NCBI RefSeq assembly: GCF_047496725.1
Contig: NC_132973.1
Coordinates: forward strand, 11,294,233-11,358,232
DNA: 64,000 nucleotides
From: Anoplolepis gracilipes
Lineage: Eukaryota; Arthropoda; Insecta; Hymenoptera; Formicidae
Reading direction: 5' to 3'
The notes under the pieces were generated by a model. The model was not told where the DNA came from. It searched no databases and saw only the letters and a list, made by a program, of their open reading frames with translations. The position numbers were made by a program, and so were the translations under genes. This document shows, piece after piece, positions 36,426 through 50,349 of this stretch (within the stretch, counting starts at the first letter, position 1; each line of letters begins with the position of its first letter).

Positions 36426-37380
36426 GCGCGATGGGGCGCGCTCGCTACTTGTGCATCGTTCTTGAACAACTCGAACCGATTTTCGATTCGAGGGATCTCG
36501 CACTCGGGTGTGTGTAATTCAAGCTTTCTTTATTGTCAATTTCTTTAGTCGCAATTTTGAGATTAAAACTTGATTGAAAAAAAATCATGTGCTTGAAATG
36601 TTTTTAAAGTATTCCGCGTACACTTAAATTTAAGATTATTTCAAGTCACTCGAGGCAAGGAAAAAATTCATATTTTTATCGCTAAAAGATTATCGTGTAC
36701 ATTTAACGAACGACATTCAGTTCTCTCCAATTTGACATAACTTTAGAATGGAAAATATCTGAATCGTTGAAGTTCGCACAATTCAAGCCGAGTACGCACG
36801 CTTACACGGGGCGGGACGTCCGGGGCCAAAGGACTCGGAAGTTACGACATCCGGCGCACAATACTGCTTCCTGTCGCTCGTGACCTTTGATCTCCGTCTG
36901 TCCCACTATTTGTGATGGCACCTCGTTCGCAATGTAATTCCGAACGAACCGCTGCTGTAGCGAATCTAATCGATCGATACGGGGAAAACAGAATTATCAT
37001 CATTTGTTGGCAGAAACATGTCTATGTTTATGACAAAATTTGAAAAAATTTTATTAAATTATAAGCGACAATTTTTTTTATATACATGTGTGTATATATA
37101 TGTAAATTTTTAGATAAAAGTACGGAAAAAAATTGTGATATTTCTCACCGAGGCATATCGTGAAATGATTCTACTTTGAATAACGGCATTTGACTGAACG
37201 GATAACGGAATATGTAATATGTATATATATAAAATGATCGAAGGGGTTAGCCTTTGTGATCCCGAAAGTCGAGACTTTTCACGCTCATATAGCGGAAAGG
37301 CTTTCCACGCGTCGCGTCGCTCGGATTTCAAAGGCGTCGACAATAGATGGATTGATTCCTTTGGATCGTCGAGAGAGAAG

Positions 37381-37404
37381 CTCTCTCTCTCTCTCTCTCT
37401 CTCT
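37381..37404. repeat. (CT)n microsatellite
   Basis: Uninterrupted CT dinucleotides. Confidence 0.9.
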
Positions 37405-38097
37405 CGACTCTCGACGAAAGGACAGTCTACTGGATCCCTTATTTACCGTTTACCGGCCCAATATCCTGGGCACATCACGTCCGTGCGGAGTCGAGAGTGC
37501 GTACATATGTACATCGACGTCGTCGAACGCGTCGTCGGGGTCGTTGAACGAGCAGGGGGGTATTCACGACGAGGACGACACTAACGACCGCGCTCGAGCG
37601 CACCAACCCACTTGTGTCGACCCTGGACGCGAGTCACGTGCATACGTGTACATACAGAGCCGACAATAATGCGATCCGGAGGGTGTGACCCGTTCCACAT
37701 GTCTGACTCTCTTTTTCCCTCTCCTTCTTTCTCTTTACGCTCATCTTCTCTGTCTTTCATTGTTTAGATGTGCAGTATTTTCAACGCGAAGAATATAAAT
37801 GATAAGAGTAACTGCGTCAGATTAATATTCTTTCATTTATAAAACATTTGTATAAAACGTTACGCGTTTTCAACTTTATTTTTTTTTCTAAACTCAAAAT
37901 TTAATTCTCAAAGGACTTTCTTTCTATTTCACTCCTTCAAATTAAAAATAACCCATAGAAATGATTTAAAGAAAGCTTTATATATATATATATATTTTGC
38001 TCTTTCGAGTTATTAAAACTTTTTATATATACTTTGTACCAATGATACGATTGCAATCATACACACACACACACACACACATAATAATTAACAATCT

Positions 38098-38130
38098 CTT
38101 AAAATTAATCTCTTTCAGATTAATTTTAAG
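38098..38130. other. perfect 14-bp inverted repeat (hairpin)
   Basis: CTTAAAATTAATCT at 38098-38111 is followed by a five-base loop and its exact reverse complement at 38117-38130. It lies just after a CA repeat. Function is unknown. Confidence 0.85.
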
Positions 38131-38367
38131 TTAAGAGAAATTAATTTACTTTTACAAATAATCGGACGAAGGAATAAATTGTACTTTATTACTTCAATAT
38201 AAGCTGATACGTATTTTATCATCAAGCAAACGCAATAACTTGTTTGATCATTTTTCGGACAAATACTCATCTTCTTTGACCGTTCCTCGATTTTCAAATA
38301 CCCGGAGCTACTTCTTTCGCTCTTCTGTCTCTCTGTCTCTCTTCTCGACGATATACGAGGACGAAAG

Positions 38368-38390
38368 TAGGTAGGTAGGTAGGTAGGTGG
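38368..38390. repeat. (GTAG)n microsatellite
   Basis: Five to six tandem GTAG units. Confidence 0.9.
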
Positions 38391-39421
38391 TCAGACGGAA
38401 GTCAGTTTAACGGTATCATCCGAGAGAGCTCAGTCAGGCTTCGATCCTTGGCGCGTGAAATGGGGTTCAACGAAATTCTGATATCTCTCGTGCGATATAC
38501 TGCTAATTTTTCTTTAGGGTACTTTACGCCCCAATATACAAAAAATAAAAAAATCACAGTTTAGTACGCTCTCGTAATAATTTAATTATCGTCAACTTTA
38601 ATATTAACGATTTTCCTGCTGGTCAGTTTAATTCGAAAGAGAAAGACCAACAAGAAAATTGCCATTTTCTTTGGTAATTAATAATGCATTAACGCTTAGG
38701 TTCTCATTAGCCTTTATTATTACGATATATGTATTAGAAAGCCTGTTTTTCATTCTAATCAATACTTTCTTCGTTTATCTTTATTTAATTTTCTCTTTTC
38801 TCTTATCTTTTATTAGTCGGATTAGATTGTAGCAAATGAGCCCGTATTAAGATTTCGCAAAAGTTAGTTGACTTTCGACGGAGCGATTATGCCCTCATCC
38901 GGACAGGGTTGCTAGGAACAATGATTGTTGGGAAAGAGGGCATTGACCCTGTGGCGCTCCCACACTGCATTACGTCATACCATGTCCACCGCGTGTCTAC
39001 CTTTCGTTCCTCTCGGCATTTTACGGATGCTTTGAGCGCAGGGTTGCACCTTGCAAGATATCCTTTCCGATACTTTAGCTTTTTCGAAAACGAAAAAAAA
39101 AAAAAATAAAAAAATACCTGACGCTTTTACCCGAAATTTTTTGTTATGCACATTCATCTCTCGTTGCGTTTTATTGTTATACTAGAAGAATGGATATCTC
39201 AAGGAAGATTATCTTTATTTTTATCAACGCATCAAAAGTCGATAATAGAGATAGAAAGTCATCTTCATATCGTATACACATATAGATTCAGATACGATGA
39301 CGAAAATCTTGGACAAATTTTTATCACGCTTTTTTATTTCCCGAAGAATCTTATCTACTTACATTCATTGAATTTTTCCTACATAATATAATATATGCGA
39401 GTTACATCAAATAAATATTTT

Positions 39422-39426
<5 letters not shown>

Positions 39427-39453
<27 letters not shown>
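39427..39453. repeat. (TA)n microsatellite
   Basis: Uninterrupted TA repeat. Confidence 0.95.
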
Positions 39454-39457
<4 letters not shown>

Positions 39458-42447
39458 TTGAATACTGTCTGTTAAATGCATCGTAAAAGAGCGAACAAAT
39501 ATTGCTAATCGTGCAAATTGTCTTGAAGAAAATATATATAGCGAAATTATATGCGAGAAAAATTTATACGTAATAAGGACGTAACTCAAAATCAGATTCG
39601 GTCACTTTTGACTTTACGATCTTTCTTTTTCTTTTCCTTTTTTTCTGAAAATACATATTAGCCCACATAATTAGAGGGCTTCCCGTATTATTCGGTAAAA
39701 TCCAAACAGTATCATGAAAACACCGACAGCTGAAACAACCTGTTGCAACCACCCTAAACATTGGACCGCGTAGCGGGTGGGCACCTGATTGGTCCGAGAG
39801 GGAGAAAAGCTGGGCGGGATGGCCTTGTAATGGACTCTCTGAGACCGAATAGAACCGGATGGCGAATAATGAACGCGTGCTCCTTCAGCAAATTTGCGCG
39901 AGCGTAACTTTACGAATATCCGGTGGTCTCACAAATCTTGATTTATAAAGACATCAAAAGTGTACGATAAATAATTTTCATAATAGAACATTTTACAATA
40001 CTTAGGACTTTCTAAATATCTTTTTTGTTATGCATTATGAGATAGATTTAACAAAATCGAGATAATAGTAGGAATTTTTTTTACAAGCGAGTTTCTAAAA
40101 AATTCTTTTCTTTCTTGTAGAAAAAAATTTAAATTTATGAAAAGATAATCATAATTTACTACTCTGCCGATTCTCTCCCCCTCTCTTTTTCTCTATAATT
40201 TTACATTGTAAAGTTATATATTTTACTGTCGCTTTTTTAACCTTGCATTGTAAATTCGCTTTGCAAAGATAAACAATAGATTCCCAATAGACGCGATTAA
40301 TCTGGATAATCCTGTAAGATGAGTAATCCTGAGGCGATTCGAGGGCCGCTCTCTTTGAATCAAGGTGAAATCGACTGCGTTACCTGTCTACCTGACATCC
40401 CACAGAGGGATGAAAGGAGGAACGGCGCGGGGAAAAGAGATGAGAAGGGGAACGCGAACAAAGGGCGTATTCACGCGTCAAAAGTCACCACAGCGTGACG
40501 GTAGGGTGGTCCATGAAGAGAAACCTGTGGGACCTACTTTGGTATTTCAGCGCCACGAGCACTTGTCGCACAGCTGGCTGTTTGTTCGCCCGCTCTCTTT
40601 TGCAACTATTATAGTACCTATGTCTCAAACTATTATACTATGATGTGTGTATTATGCATGTGTCAGTGACATTTACATTTCTAATGACCGGAAAGTTCGA
40701 TTTTTTTTTGTTGGAGGACAATTTGCGCGAGATAATGGTAAAATTTATTTTAAGAAATTAATCTAAATTTAATTTTTTTTTAGCATTCAACTTTAATAAT
40801 ATCACATTATTATAATATGTATTTAAATTGTATAATTCAGATTAACGAGAGAGCTAAATTGTAAAATTGAGATTGAAATTCTTATGCATATCGCATCGTT
40901 TTTACAATCACGAAACATTAGTTTTCTTGTTTCAATTTTCTAGATTTTCTAAATTTTATTATCTATGTTATACAATCCATTTTCTCAGATAGAAAGTTTC
41001 GTCTATCCGAGGAGAAGCTTAAGAAGAAATGTTATGTTGTAACCACTTTAGACTCTTTTAATTAATGTTTGTTTTTAATCAATGAAAAGCTAATATATGA
41101 TATTGACACTGCATGACAAACTGATATATTTTCAGCAATGGAAAAATATAAAACCACGTTTGCGTTGCCGCTGCCATTATCGATTCGCAATGTCTTTTAT
41201 CACATGCTTGTTTGAGAGCAAAGCCCGGCCGAAAAGCCAACGCGACCCAAGGCGGAGGCTTTCGAAACACCGAAAAGACAGGGCGTTCAAAGGAACGCGT
41301 GCGAGAAAAAGTCGACTCTTTAGTAGGTCAACGCCGATGTTGTTCCTTCCCTTCATCAGGATTACGTCACCCGTTGCCTCCCGACTCCCGACTCGAGGCC
41401 CGCACGCCAACGCTCATTCGTTAGCGCGCGTAAAGATATGCCACGTGTGCGTATGCGTTGCGTATGTCTACATACACATGCAAGTTCGCATCTATTAGAT
41501 TTACGCACACATAAGCGTACACGTGTGCGCACACATGTGGGGTATCACACTAGCGCGCACTTGGACACCCACCAATCCACCCACCTAGACAACTAGGAAT
41601 TATTTTAACGCGCCTATAGGTATAGTGATCGATCTCGTCGGAGAATCGCTGGCTGGAAAAGGGAATCTTTACGAACTTTGCGAATTTTATAATTTTCTTT
41701 GGAAACGAAAAGGAATATATGTTGTGTAGTAACTCCTTGGCTCGAGTTCAATGGTTTGAGAACACGGAGCTGCGATTAAAAAAGCTGAATTACACATGTA
41801 AATAAACATGTAGTTTTTTTTTTAATCTAATTAATATTCTTCTATAAAATATATTTTTTTCATATTTATCATTTAGTCGAAAATGTTATTTCCTTTCTAT
41901 TTTTCTCGGGTTTCTCTCTTAATTTTTGCAACACAAAAATGCATATATCGTGCATTTCAGGGAGGATTAATGCTTTATTAACAAATTAAAAAGGAGGACT
42001 AAAGAAAAGAGGATTTCTCCATGAGCTACTTCGTGATCGGTGAGTTTACGAGGGGTTTACGAGCATGTACTCGACTATCGCGTTAGAGGGAGGAGGCGGG
42101 AAGAGAAAAGGCTATGCGGGTCGGGGTCGAGTCATGCATATCGATGCTGGCTTGCATGAATTTTTCATACTCCTACGATTTTGAAAGCCGTTCGCTTGCT
42201 CATAAATCCATAAGTTTACCTGCCCGTCTTAGCTACAAATAAGATGCTGAGGAAAAGTCACCAACGTGTAATACTACCCGATAGTTCTTACAATTTTACT
42301 TGAAATTAACTAAACTAGTAATTTACATAATAATGTAAAAGTTTTTATACATCGATCAAATAGAAAGGTAGACTGTTTAAAATAATTAAATGTCACGCCA
42401 TACAATTTTGATTTAATTTGTCTTAAATGAACATTATTTCAATAGCA

Positions 42448-42482
<35 letters not shown>

Positions 42483-44517
42483 AATTTACAAAAATAAAAT
42501 AAAGTAAAAAAATTGACAAATTGACAAGAATATATAAATTACATTATTTTCAATTTTAAATATTTAAAAACTGTAGTTAAGTAAATTTCATTGAAAATGT
42601 AACAAAAATAAAAAATTGTACAAAATTTGGAGGAGAGAATTAATTTTTGAAAATAAATTCAAGTGAAAAGTTTCTCTCAGAGTGTTCAGAATAATCTATA
42701 GCATAGAATTTATAGCAGGGTTAACGCTTGAAAGAAACCGCCTACGTAGTGTGTTCTCTCCACCGATCGCAGTCAGCACGGTGTCGTCCATTGATAGTAC
42801 CCGATAGAGAAAAAAAAAAGTGCGCTCGCTCGTGGTGCTCGCACTACGCAAGAGAAAATGGAAAGGAGAATGAAAGGAGAGACGCTGGTGGAAAAGGTGG
42901 AGAACGGGTGGCAGAGGAGGGGAGGACGGGGGGCGGCGATAGTCGAGGAGGCAAGGGGGCAAAACGAGGGAAGCGAGGAGTGAAAGATATTGGTAATCGA
43001 GGAATCCGGGAACTCAGAACCGTTCGAACGGTTGCCGTTGCCGCAGACGCAAGGTCGTTGTCCTTGGGGGATCAACGACCCTTCGACGAGAAGGGTGTCA
43101 TGGTGGGGGTATCACGCGCGCTCGCCTCCCCGACGTCGCCGCCGATGTCTGGGTATAAGGGCGTCCCCGGGTTATGCTGTGTTCAAGTCGGCGGGGTTAG
43201 AGCCAGACCAATACAGCCTCCACAGTGGTCTGGGTTTAGCGTCTAACCCCATCTCAATGATTCTCTCTTTCTCATCCTACATTCCGATACGGTAATAAAG
43301 ATTCAGTTCATCTCTCGATTTGATTAGTAATGCTACCATTTTTTCGACTCTGATTCTATTCTTAATAGATGAGGAAAATAAATGGAATTTAGTTGCCATT
43401 AGCGTAGTGAAGATTGGAAATGTATTGAAAGAAATTGTAGCTCTAATATAGAGAGTGGTGCACATTTTTTTTTTTTATTTCTTTACACTTGTAAAAATGA
43501 ATTATTGCTAAAATAATTCTTCATTCGTAGAAATTCATTTCCTAGGAAAATGATTGATATGATGAATGATTAGTTTATTTTTTTCTTATTTAGAAACTGA
43601 ATATTTGAAGAAATAAATTTCCATTGAAGATTCAAGTCGATGGATACATGTAACGAAACGAATGTAAAGAGACGAGATTTTCAAGTTATTCCGTAAAGAG
43701 TATAACCGTCTTCGGGTATGACTGGCTCTTCGAGATCAGGAATAAAAATGTGACCGGTCATGTAGACTAAACAGAGGACGAGTCGGGGAGAGAAGAAAAA
43801 AAAGTGAAAAGTTAGCTCAGGGGGATAGAAAGTCCGGGTGGTATGAAGGAGATAGAGGAGGGTTAGTTAGAAGGGAAAGTTTGATCTTGGAGCAAGAGTG
43901 CGGCGCGTAACCACCTGTTGGGGTGGCGGCGGCTCGGCTCTTCTCGTGACTGTTTATTTTCGGCCGCGAGTTAATTTCGAATATCCTGCGGCGTCCCGGT
44001 GGGTTGATAGCGTGCGCTGAAGCGTAGGCCCTTTCGCAGAAAGAGGCAGGGAGAAACATGATGAAGTATACAAATAGCAAGAAGTGCACGCAACACGAAG
44101 CACGATATACTCGACGTTTTGTAAAAAAGTTACATTGCATTTCACTATTTATTGTTTTTTATTTGAATTTTGAAAAGGGTTGAAATCTCTTAAATATATA
44201 TAAATATGAAAATTTAAACATTCGATGTATATGAAATTATTCGAAATAGAATATATCGTATATAATGGCATATATATATTTGCAGATGAGGAGGAAATTA
44301 CGTATGTGATATCAAGATACTCCAGCGCAGGTAAACGCTAATATTATCTCGATTCAACTTCATCGATGCATATTCCAAGTGTGCGGGGCGGTTTGCCAAG
44401 CATCCTTTCGTGTTCTCGCCGGAAGGACCTGCTGGTGTTACGCTCGAAGGCGTGAGAGCGCGCAGGACGACGCGAGAAAAGGACGAGTGTAGATCCTTGG
44501 CTGGACACGGAACGCAA

Positions 44518-44625
44518 AGAGCAGAGCAAAGCAGAGCGGAGCAAAGCAGAGCAGAGCAGAGCAGAGCAGAGCAGAGCAGAACAGAGCAGAGCAAAGCAGG
44601 GCAGAGCAGAGCAGGGCAGGCCAGG
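44518..44625. repeat. (GAGCA)n pentanucleotide repeat
   Basis: About twenty GAGCA units with AAGCA and GGGCA variants. Frames over it read Ala-Glu-Gln-Ser-Arg cycles and are not real proteins. Confidence 0.92.
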
Positions 44626-44983
44626 GAGCAATGTCCCTTCGAAGAGTCATCCCCTTCCTCGCTATCGCGCATCGCGCTTACTCGCGACGCAAGGTATGCA
44701 CGCCGTTATTCGCCTCCACGCGATCTCCCTCTCTTTCTCGCTTCCTCGCGATCGCGCTTACTCGCTCGCTTTTTATGGAACAGTCGCAAGGCGGGAATTG
44801 CTTTCCCGAGACAATTTCCCGTCGCTTCGATTTAACTTTCCACCCTGTACCTATCGCGCACGTGTACCTAGCGAGATTTTCGTCGAGTTGTATCAAGGAC
44901 GCAGTGAAGCTCCGCGATATTCTATCGTTATATTACTATGATTGTAAAAAAAAAGTACTTTTTTACATTTTTTTTTTTCAAAG

Positions 44984-44984
<1 letters not shown>

Positions 44985-45021
<37 letters not shown>
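44985..45021. repeat. (TA)n microsatellite
   Basis: Uninterrupted TA repeat. Confidence 0.95.
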
Positions 45022-45023
<2 letters not shown>

Positions 45024-45584
45024 TTAAAAAAATTTTTAGAACATATAATGTTATATTTTATTATTTTATTTTATTCTATATATTTTTAACATATATTTTC
45101 TACATATACACTGAAACCAGAATAATATATATTTATTTACTTTTTGTAATTAATATTTTAATTGTTTCATTGGAAGGGCTGTATCCACGACTGATTTTAT
45201 TTTTATTCGGGATGAATCATCCGCACTGAGTAACAATTACTTATAAAACGAATGATGAAAAGAAAGAGTTGGCATGCCGTTTCCTTCTGTTGTCGCGGTT
45301 TCTCGAAATATCCTTTGCGGTCGACGGGATGCGGATATCTGGATACGAAACAACGTGTAGCATTTCAAATCGACGTGACAAGACCAGAAACGGGGGACGA
45401 TATCTATCTCGTTCTTTCTATTTGCCTCGACCTCAAAACCTTACGTTGACCTTACAAGGGCCTAGCAGCGCTGGAATTATCAAGCGCTGCTAGCCAGAGA
45501 AAAAGAATATCGTTCACGCCTTTTCGGGGTGTAGCTCTCTCTGAGGTTGATAAGATATAACTATATATATATCTTATATATATC

Positions 45585-45624
45585 ATCACGTATGCAATCC
45601 GGATATGTGATCCGCATACGTGAT
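45585..45624. other. 11-bp perfect inverted repeat
   Basis: ATCACGTATGC (45585-45595) and GCATACGTGAT (45614-45624) are exact reverse complements around an 18-base spacer. The spacer itself contains the palindrome ATCCGGAT. Confidence 0.8.
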
Positions 45625-47349
45625 AGAGTATTAGGACGAATTTACACGATTCGCTCTTAATGATCCTCCCGAGTGATTCATTCGAGTAGAATGTATTTTT
45701 TAACGACAGAGACTGTTTGTTTAGAGTTTGGAGAATTGAAATCGGTACAATTTGGATTATTATTTAAGATATAGATTTCTAAAAATCGTACATGTATAGC
45801 AATCCAGTCAACGCGATAAGAAAATACAATGATTAGATATCTCTTGTAGAATTTACGCGTTATCAGATTGATTATTTAGGGAGCTACATAAAGCCTTTGA
45901 TATGCAGATTCTCGCGTTTAATTACTCCACGATTGGTGTCATTGACACTCTGGGCCATTGAGAGATCGCTATTGGATCACGTTGATTCGAGGAGAATTCA
46001 AACAACACTGTAAAGAGGTTAAAACGATACTTAACCCCCCCGGTCGCATATGGTTCCCAGTTGGAACGGCACTGGCGCAGCGCGGCGTGTCGTAACACGA
46101 ACCTTATGTGTACACTAATTAGGACCATTGAGGAAGAAGAGACAGAGAGAAGACGTTCGATATATAGGACACTACCCGTTAGCTCGTTGTTAGCGGATCG
46201 CGGTTACGCGACAGCATTAACATTTCACGTTAACGTCAACCCGTTCCTCCTGTTGGCCTTTTCAAGCGGACGTTTCAGCGCGTTTCTTCCTTATTAATTC
46301 TTTCTTCTTTCCTTTAGGGTTCTTTGAATAATTATTTGTACTATCGTTTCAACATTAATTAACTTTTCTTTCCGAATTATCAGATTTTCTACATCTCTAT
46401 CTCATTGTCAGTTTGAAACAAAGATTTTATTTTACGAGAAAAAAAACAATTTATTTTTTTTTTTTTTTCATAATATTTTATAATCTATATGTGGGTATAG
46501 TTACATTTTTTTATTGTACACGCACACTTTCTTCTCACTTTTGCTTTTGTCGACGCTTTTTGGTGTTCTGTCATGACTCGTTAATTTTTCTGGAAATGTA
46601 TCAAAACAGTTTGTTGCAATCATGCGTGATGATATATGCATCACCACTTTTGATGATTCAACTTTTACTCAAAAATCTAATCTCGATTTGCACAAATTGT
46701 AAATGTAAATTTGCACTTGTCCGTCGTCGATTCATGAATTTGCAGCTCGCGATTCCGGAAATAAAAACGCTAATAAATAATTCGTGAAAGCACATCTAGA
46801 CAATCTTTGTATTCGTTATCTGATTTTTATACATATTCGATTTTTTAGAAATAAAATAGCATTGTGTTTTTATTTTTATACTACATTGAGAAAAAATGTA
46901 TTATTTACAAAATTTATTATTTGCTTTCTTGAATAACATATTTTTGTTTATATCTTCTCTTTCTCTCTTCCTTTCTCCCTGTCATGTGTGAGTATGTACG
47001 TATATTTTATTAGATAGATGTTATCTTTATAGATGTTATCGTGACCTTGTCTATACTATTTATTTTAGTTATTTCGAATTACGTTAAGAGCCGAGAGTCA
47101 ACGATCTCAAGATAAAAATCCCGATACTTTCTCGGTAAGGCTATAAAGCCAAGAACTTGTACATGAAGAAAATTAAAAAATACATTTTGTATATTTATTA
47201 CGTACATATAAAAATGATTAATTTAAAATAAATTTCCTTCACAGAATAAATCGGTCATATTTTTCAAATGTCAATCATCGCAAAGACGAAGTACGAAAGG
47301 CTCGGTATGACGCGCATATATAACGGAGAGCCACGCTGGAAGGCAAGGA

Positions 47350-47393
47350 ACCGAGCAAGGCAAAGCAAGGCAAGGCAAGGCAAGGCACAAGGT
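47350..47393. repeat. (AAGGC)n pentanucleotide repeat
   Basis: Six to eight units of GCAAG with AAGC variants. Confidence 0.85.
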
Positions 47394-47987
47394 AAAGCCT
47401 GGTAAGACGCGAGAGAGGGCTTGGCTCTCTCTCTCCTCTCTCTCTTTCTCTTTCTTTCTCTCTTCTGAGTTCGAGGCAAAGTCGTGTCGGACGTCGCCAC
47501 GGCCGTTTCTCAACCCTTTCGCGGTTACGTCACGTTAAAAAAGCTATTTGGGGTCAACACCCCGCGCTACAGCGACACGTGTAGTACTTCTTGGTCCCTC
47601 TGTCCTCCCGCCGCTCTGCCCCAGTCCTCCACCCCGCGGTTAACGCGAAGACAGCCCTCTCCCTCTCCCTCTCCCTCCTCCGACTCCTTCGCGCGCGCAA
47701 GCGGTGACGCCATTGCTACCTCTTCTTTCTTCCTCCCCCCACCCTCCATTTACGCTCGCCTAATCCAAGTATCCCTTCTCCCGTCAAAGTTTCTAAGCTC
47801 TCTAGACGCATCATAGCCAGGACTTCGATTCCAGACAGACACGCGTAATACTGGACATTGCCGATAAATATTTGCAATACTATAACCATACATCTCTCTT
47901 ATATTCATTATTTTATATTATACACGTACTCTTTTCACTAAATATTATAAAATTTTTAATATAAAAAAAAAAATGTTATATATTATA

Positions 47988-47989
<2 letters not shown>

Positions 47990-48045
<56 letters not shown>
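47990..48045. repeat. (GA)n microsatellite
   Basis: About 27 uninterrupted GA units. Confidence 0.95.
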
Positions 48046-48048
<3 letters not shown>

Positions 48049-48199
48049 TAAATTATAGTATATATATTATAAACATTATATTATATTATAAATGGCTGAA
48101 TTTATATAAGCAAGTCTTTGTTACAATAGGAAAGGAAGAGAAAGAGAGCTGGATTCTGAGAAGGAATAAGATGACGGAAAAAAAAAAGAGGAAAGGGCG

Positions 48200-49216
48200 A
48201 AGCAGCCCCGAGCGATACAGCCCTGGCCGTAGGCGCAACGGAGAGTAGGAGAACCAGTCGAGTTTCTCCGAGGGAGAACGAGCGAATAAGCGCGCACGCT
48301 CTGAGCTAGAACTAGCTAGAGTTTTGCTAGAGCGAAGCCAAGGACACTAGACAATCAGCAACAGCAGTCGGAGGAGTCAAACGGCGGTGACGGCGGCAGA
48401 AGCAGAGGCGAGTGACGCCCCTTCACCCCGACCCACATCGTCTACATGTCCGTCTACCCCTTTACCCCTCGACTACTACCATCGTCGTCCTCGCCCCCTC
48501 CATGCCAACGACGCTCCCGTCCGTCGCCACCACCGCCGTCACCACCACCGCCACCGCCACCGCCACCGTTTCTGTCCCGAGAGTCTCTCTCTTTCTCTCT
48601 CCGCGACTTCTCCTTCCAGACACTTTTTTTTGTCCGACTATACGCCTCTCTCATCGCGACAAGGCACCAGCTCGGTGTCTTTTTATCAGTCGACCGAAAA
48701 GTCCCGTAGAGATTCTACTATAGTATCGCGCCCCACACATTGGTATTGGCCAACTTGATGCGAACAACCCTCGTACACATGCTGTAAAGAATATACACAT
48801 ATATGTATATGAAATACACATATATAAATATACACATGTCGCGTTAAAGCGCATTCTCTTTAACAGCCGCCCTCTCCCCTTGTTTTTATTCGTATAGCGA
48901 GAAACGGCGTGACCGTTCTGTTAAATGCGTTCACTGAAGGGTGAGAGGGACAGAACGGAGGAAAGAGAAGGCGCGAGATATAAAGTCATGGCGATGGCAG
49001 TGCGTTTGCGACACAAAGTACGCGTGTCGGGGTGAACGTGCCAGCAAAGCAATTTCGCTGATAAGACGACGCATCACTTTTTATTCGGGTGTGTTTTCGA
49101 TAGATCGCCGCTTTCGTTGCCAACGTGGGACTCTGATAGGGAGTATCGAAAACTATCAGTGGATAACTTGAATTGGACAGAGATTGCCAGACACGTAACA
49201 GTGGTCGGGTAGGTAG
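48200..49216 (+). promoter_or_regulatory. GC-rich promoter-like block with plus-strand donor
   Basis: A CpG-rich block with no conserved frame. It ends at a near-consensus donor TAG|GTAAGTTA (donor G at 49217). The open frames at 48387-48758 are His/Arg/Pro-rich repeats of a CCACCG motif and look non-coding. I read this as a candidate 5' exon with its promoter; the exact start is unknown. Confidence 0.3.
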
Positions 49217-50175
49217 GTAAGTTAGCGAACAATTTCAAGTTTGGTTGTAAAGCAACTTTGTCAGCGGCGGCGGCGGCGGTGGCGATGGCGGTGGTGGAGG
49301 CGGACAGAGGGAGATGAACGCGAATCGCCGCCGCCGCTGCCTGGCGGAAAAAAATGCGCAGGCGCATGAATCGCGACGACACTACACACTACCACCGTTT
49401 CTTCCCTCTCTTCCTTCCCTCGTCCGTCCACGCTTGCGAATTTCCTGTCCCGCGGGGACAGAAGTGGCGGGGGAATCACCTCGTCGCATCCCTCTCCACG
49501 TGCATCCCTGCGATATTCGAGGTCGATCCATCCCCACCCTGTCTTTCTCTTGAGAAAGGACTTTGGTCTCCGCTTCTCTCATCCTCCGCCTTGACCCTCG
49601 CCCCAAACACCAAAATGGTCAACACTTTCGCAACGAAGCAAAGTTTCTCGGAATCGACCCGAGTTTGAGTCGATTTCAAGGTCAAAGGCTAATGTTATCA
49701 AATTTGGAACGTTTTGCTAAAATTTTAATAACGACGACTTATTATTCGCGCATGACTTTTATTCACTTTATGCATATTCGATGAAAAATGTCATCGACGA
49801 GAAACGAGCGCAAAAATGCAATTCTTAACGTCGAAGGCGGAGGGACGAGGGTGCAGTTGGAAAAAAAGCCAAAGTCGCGGGGCAGGCAAAGAACGCTCAA
49901 GAGCTCTGAGAGCGTGAGAACAATGGGACGAGAGTGCCCTTTTTCGAGAGTGGTCGAGGGTGAGAATCAAAGGGAAGCAAGATAGAGACAAAATGTAGTT
50001 CGCGCGTCTTACAAAAAGACACTATGTGGAATAAGAACGAGAGAGAAAAAAAATCGTTTATTCTTATGGGGGCTGACGCGAGGAAGAGAATACATATGGA
50101 AAGGGTAAAGTGCGAGGGACAGGAGGAATTTTCATACACGACAGAGAGACACGCGTTATCGCGCGCGCACAAAAG

Positions 50176-50293
50176 AGAGAGAGAGAGAGAGAGAGAAAGA
50201 ATAGAAGGACAATGAGCAAGATAGCGCAAGCGAGACAGGGTGCCGGGGGAAGCGGTAGCGCGCTGCGTAGGGTGCGGGGGTGGGGAGGGAGCG

Positions 50294-50341
<48 letters not shown>
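50176..50341. repeat. two (GA)n tracts
   Basis: GA repeats at about 50176-50200 and 50294-50341, on either side of a GC-rich spacer, just upstream of the candidate exon ending at 51145. In insects GA repeats near promoters can bind GAGA factor. Confidence 0.8.
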
Positions 50342-50343
<2 letters not shown>

Positions 50344-50349
50344 GTGAGC

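Larger units (their letters stand above)
36426..44500. other. non-coding interval
   Basis: No recognisable coding sequence on either strand. It contains microsatellites (37381-37404 CT, 38060-38081 CA, 38368-38390 GTAG, 39427-39453 TA) and a perfect 14-bp stem hairpin at 38098-38130. A GC-richer segment at 42780-43230 has only composition-driven open frames. Confidence 0.45.
45022..47980. other. non-coding interval
   Basis: No coding sequence recognised. It includes an inverted-repeat hairpin at 45585-45624, an AAGGC pentamer repeat at 47350-47393, and CT-rich patches around 47430-47460 and 47655-47690. Confidence 0.45.

Noticed and set aside
44298..44672. Leu/Cys/Ser-rich minus-strand frame that looks like a membrane protein
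   Set aside because: It translates the GAGCA pentamer array; the hydrophobic pattern is periodic and artificial.
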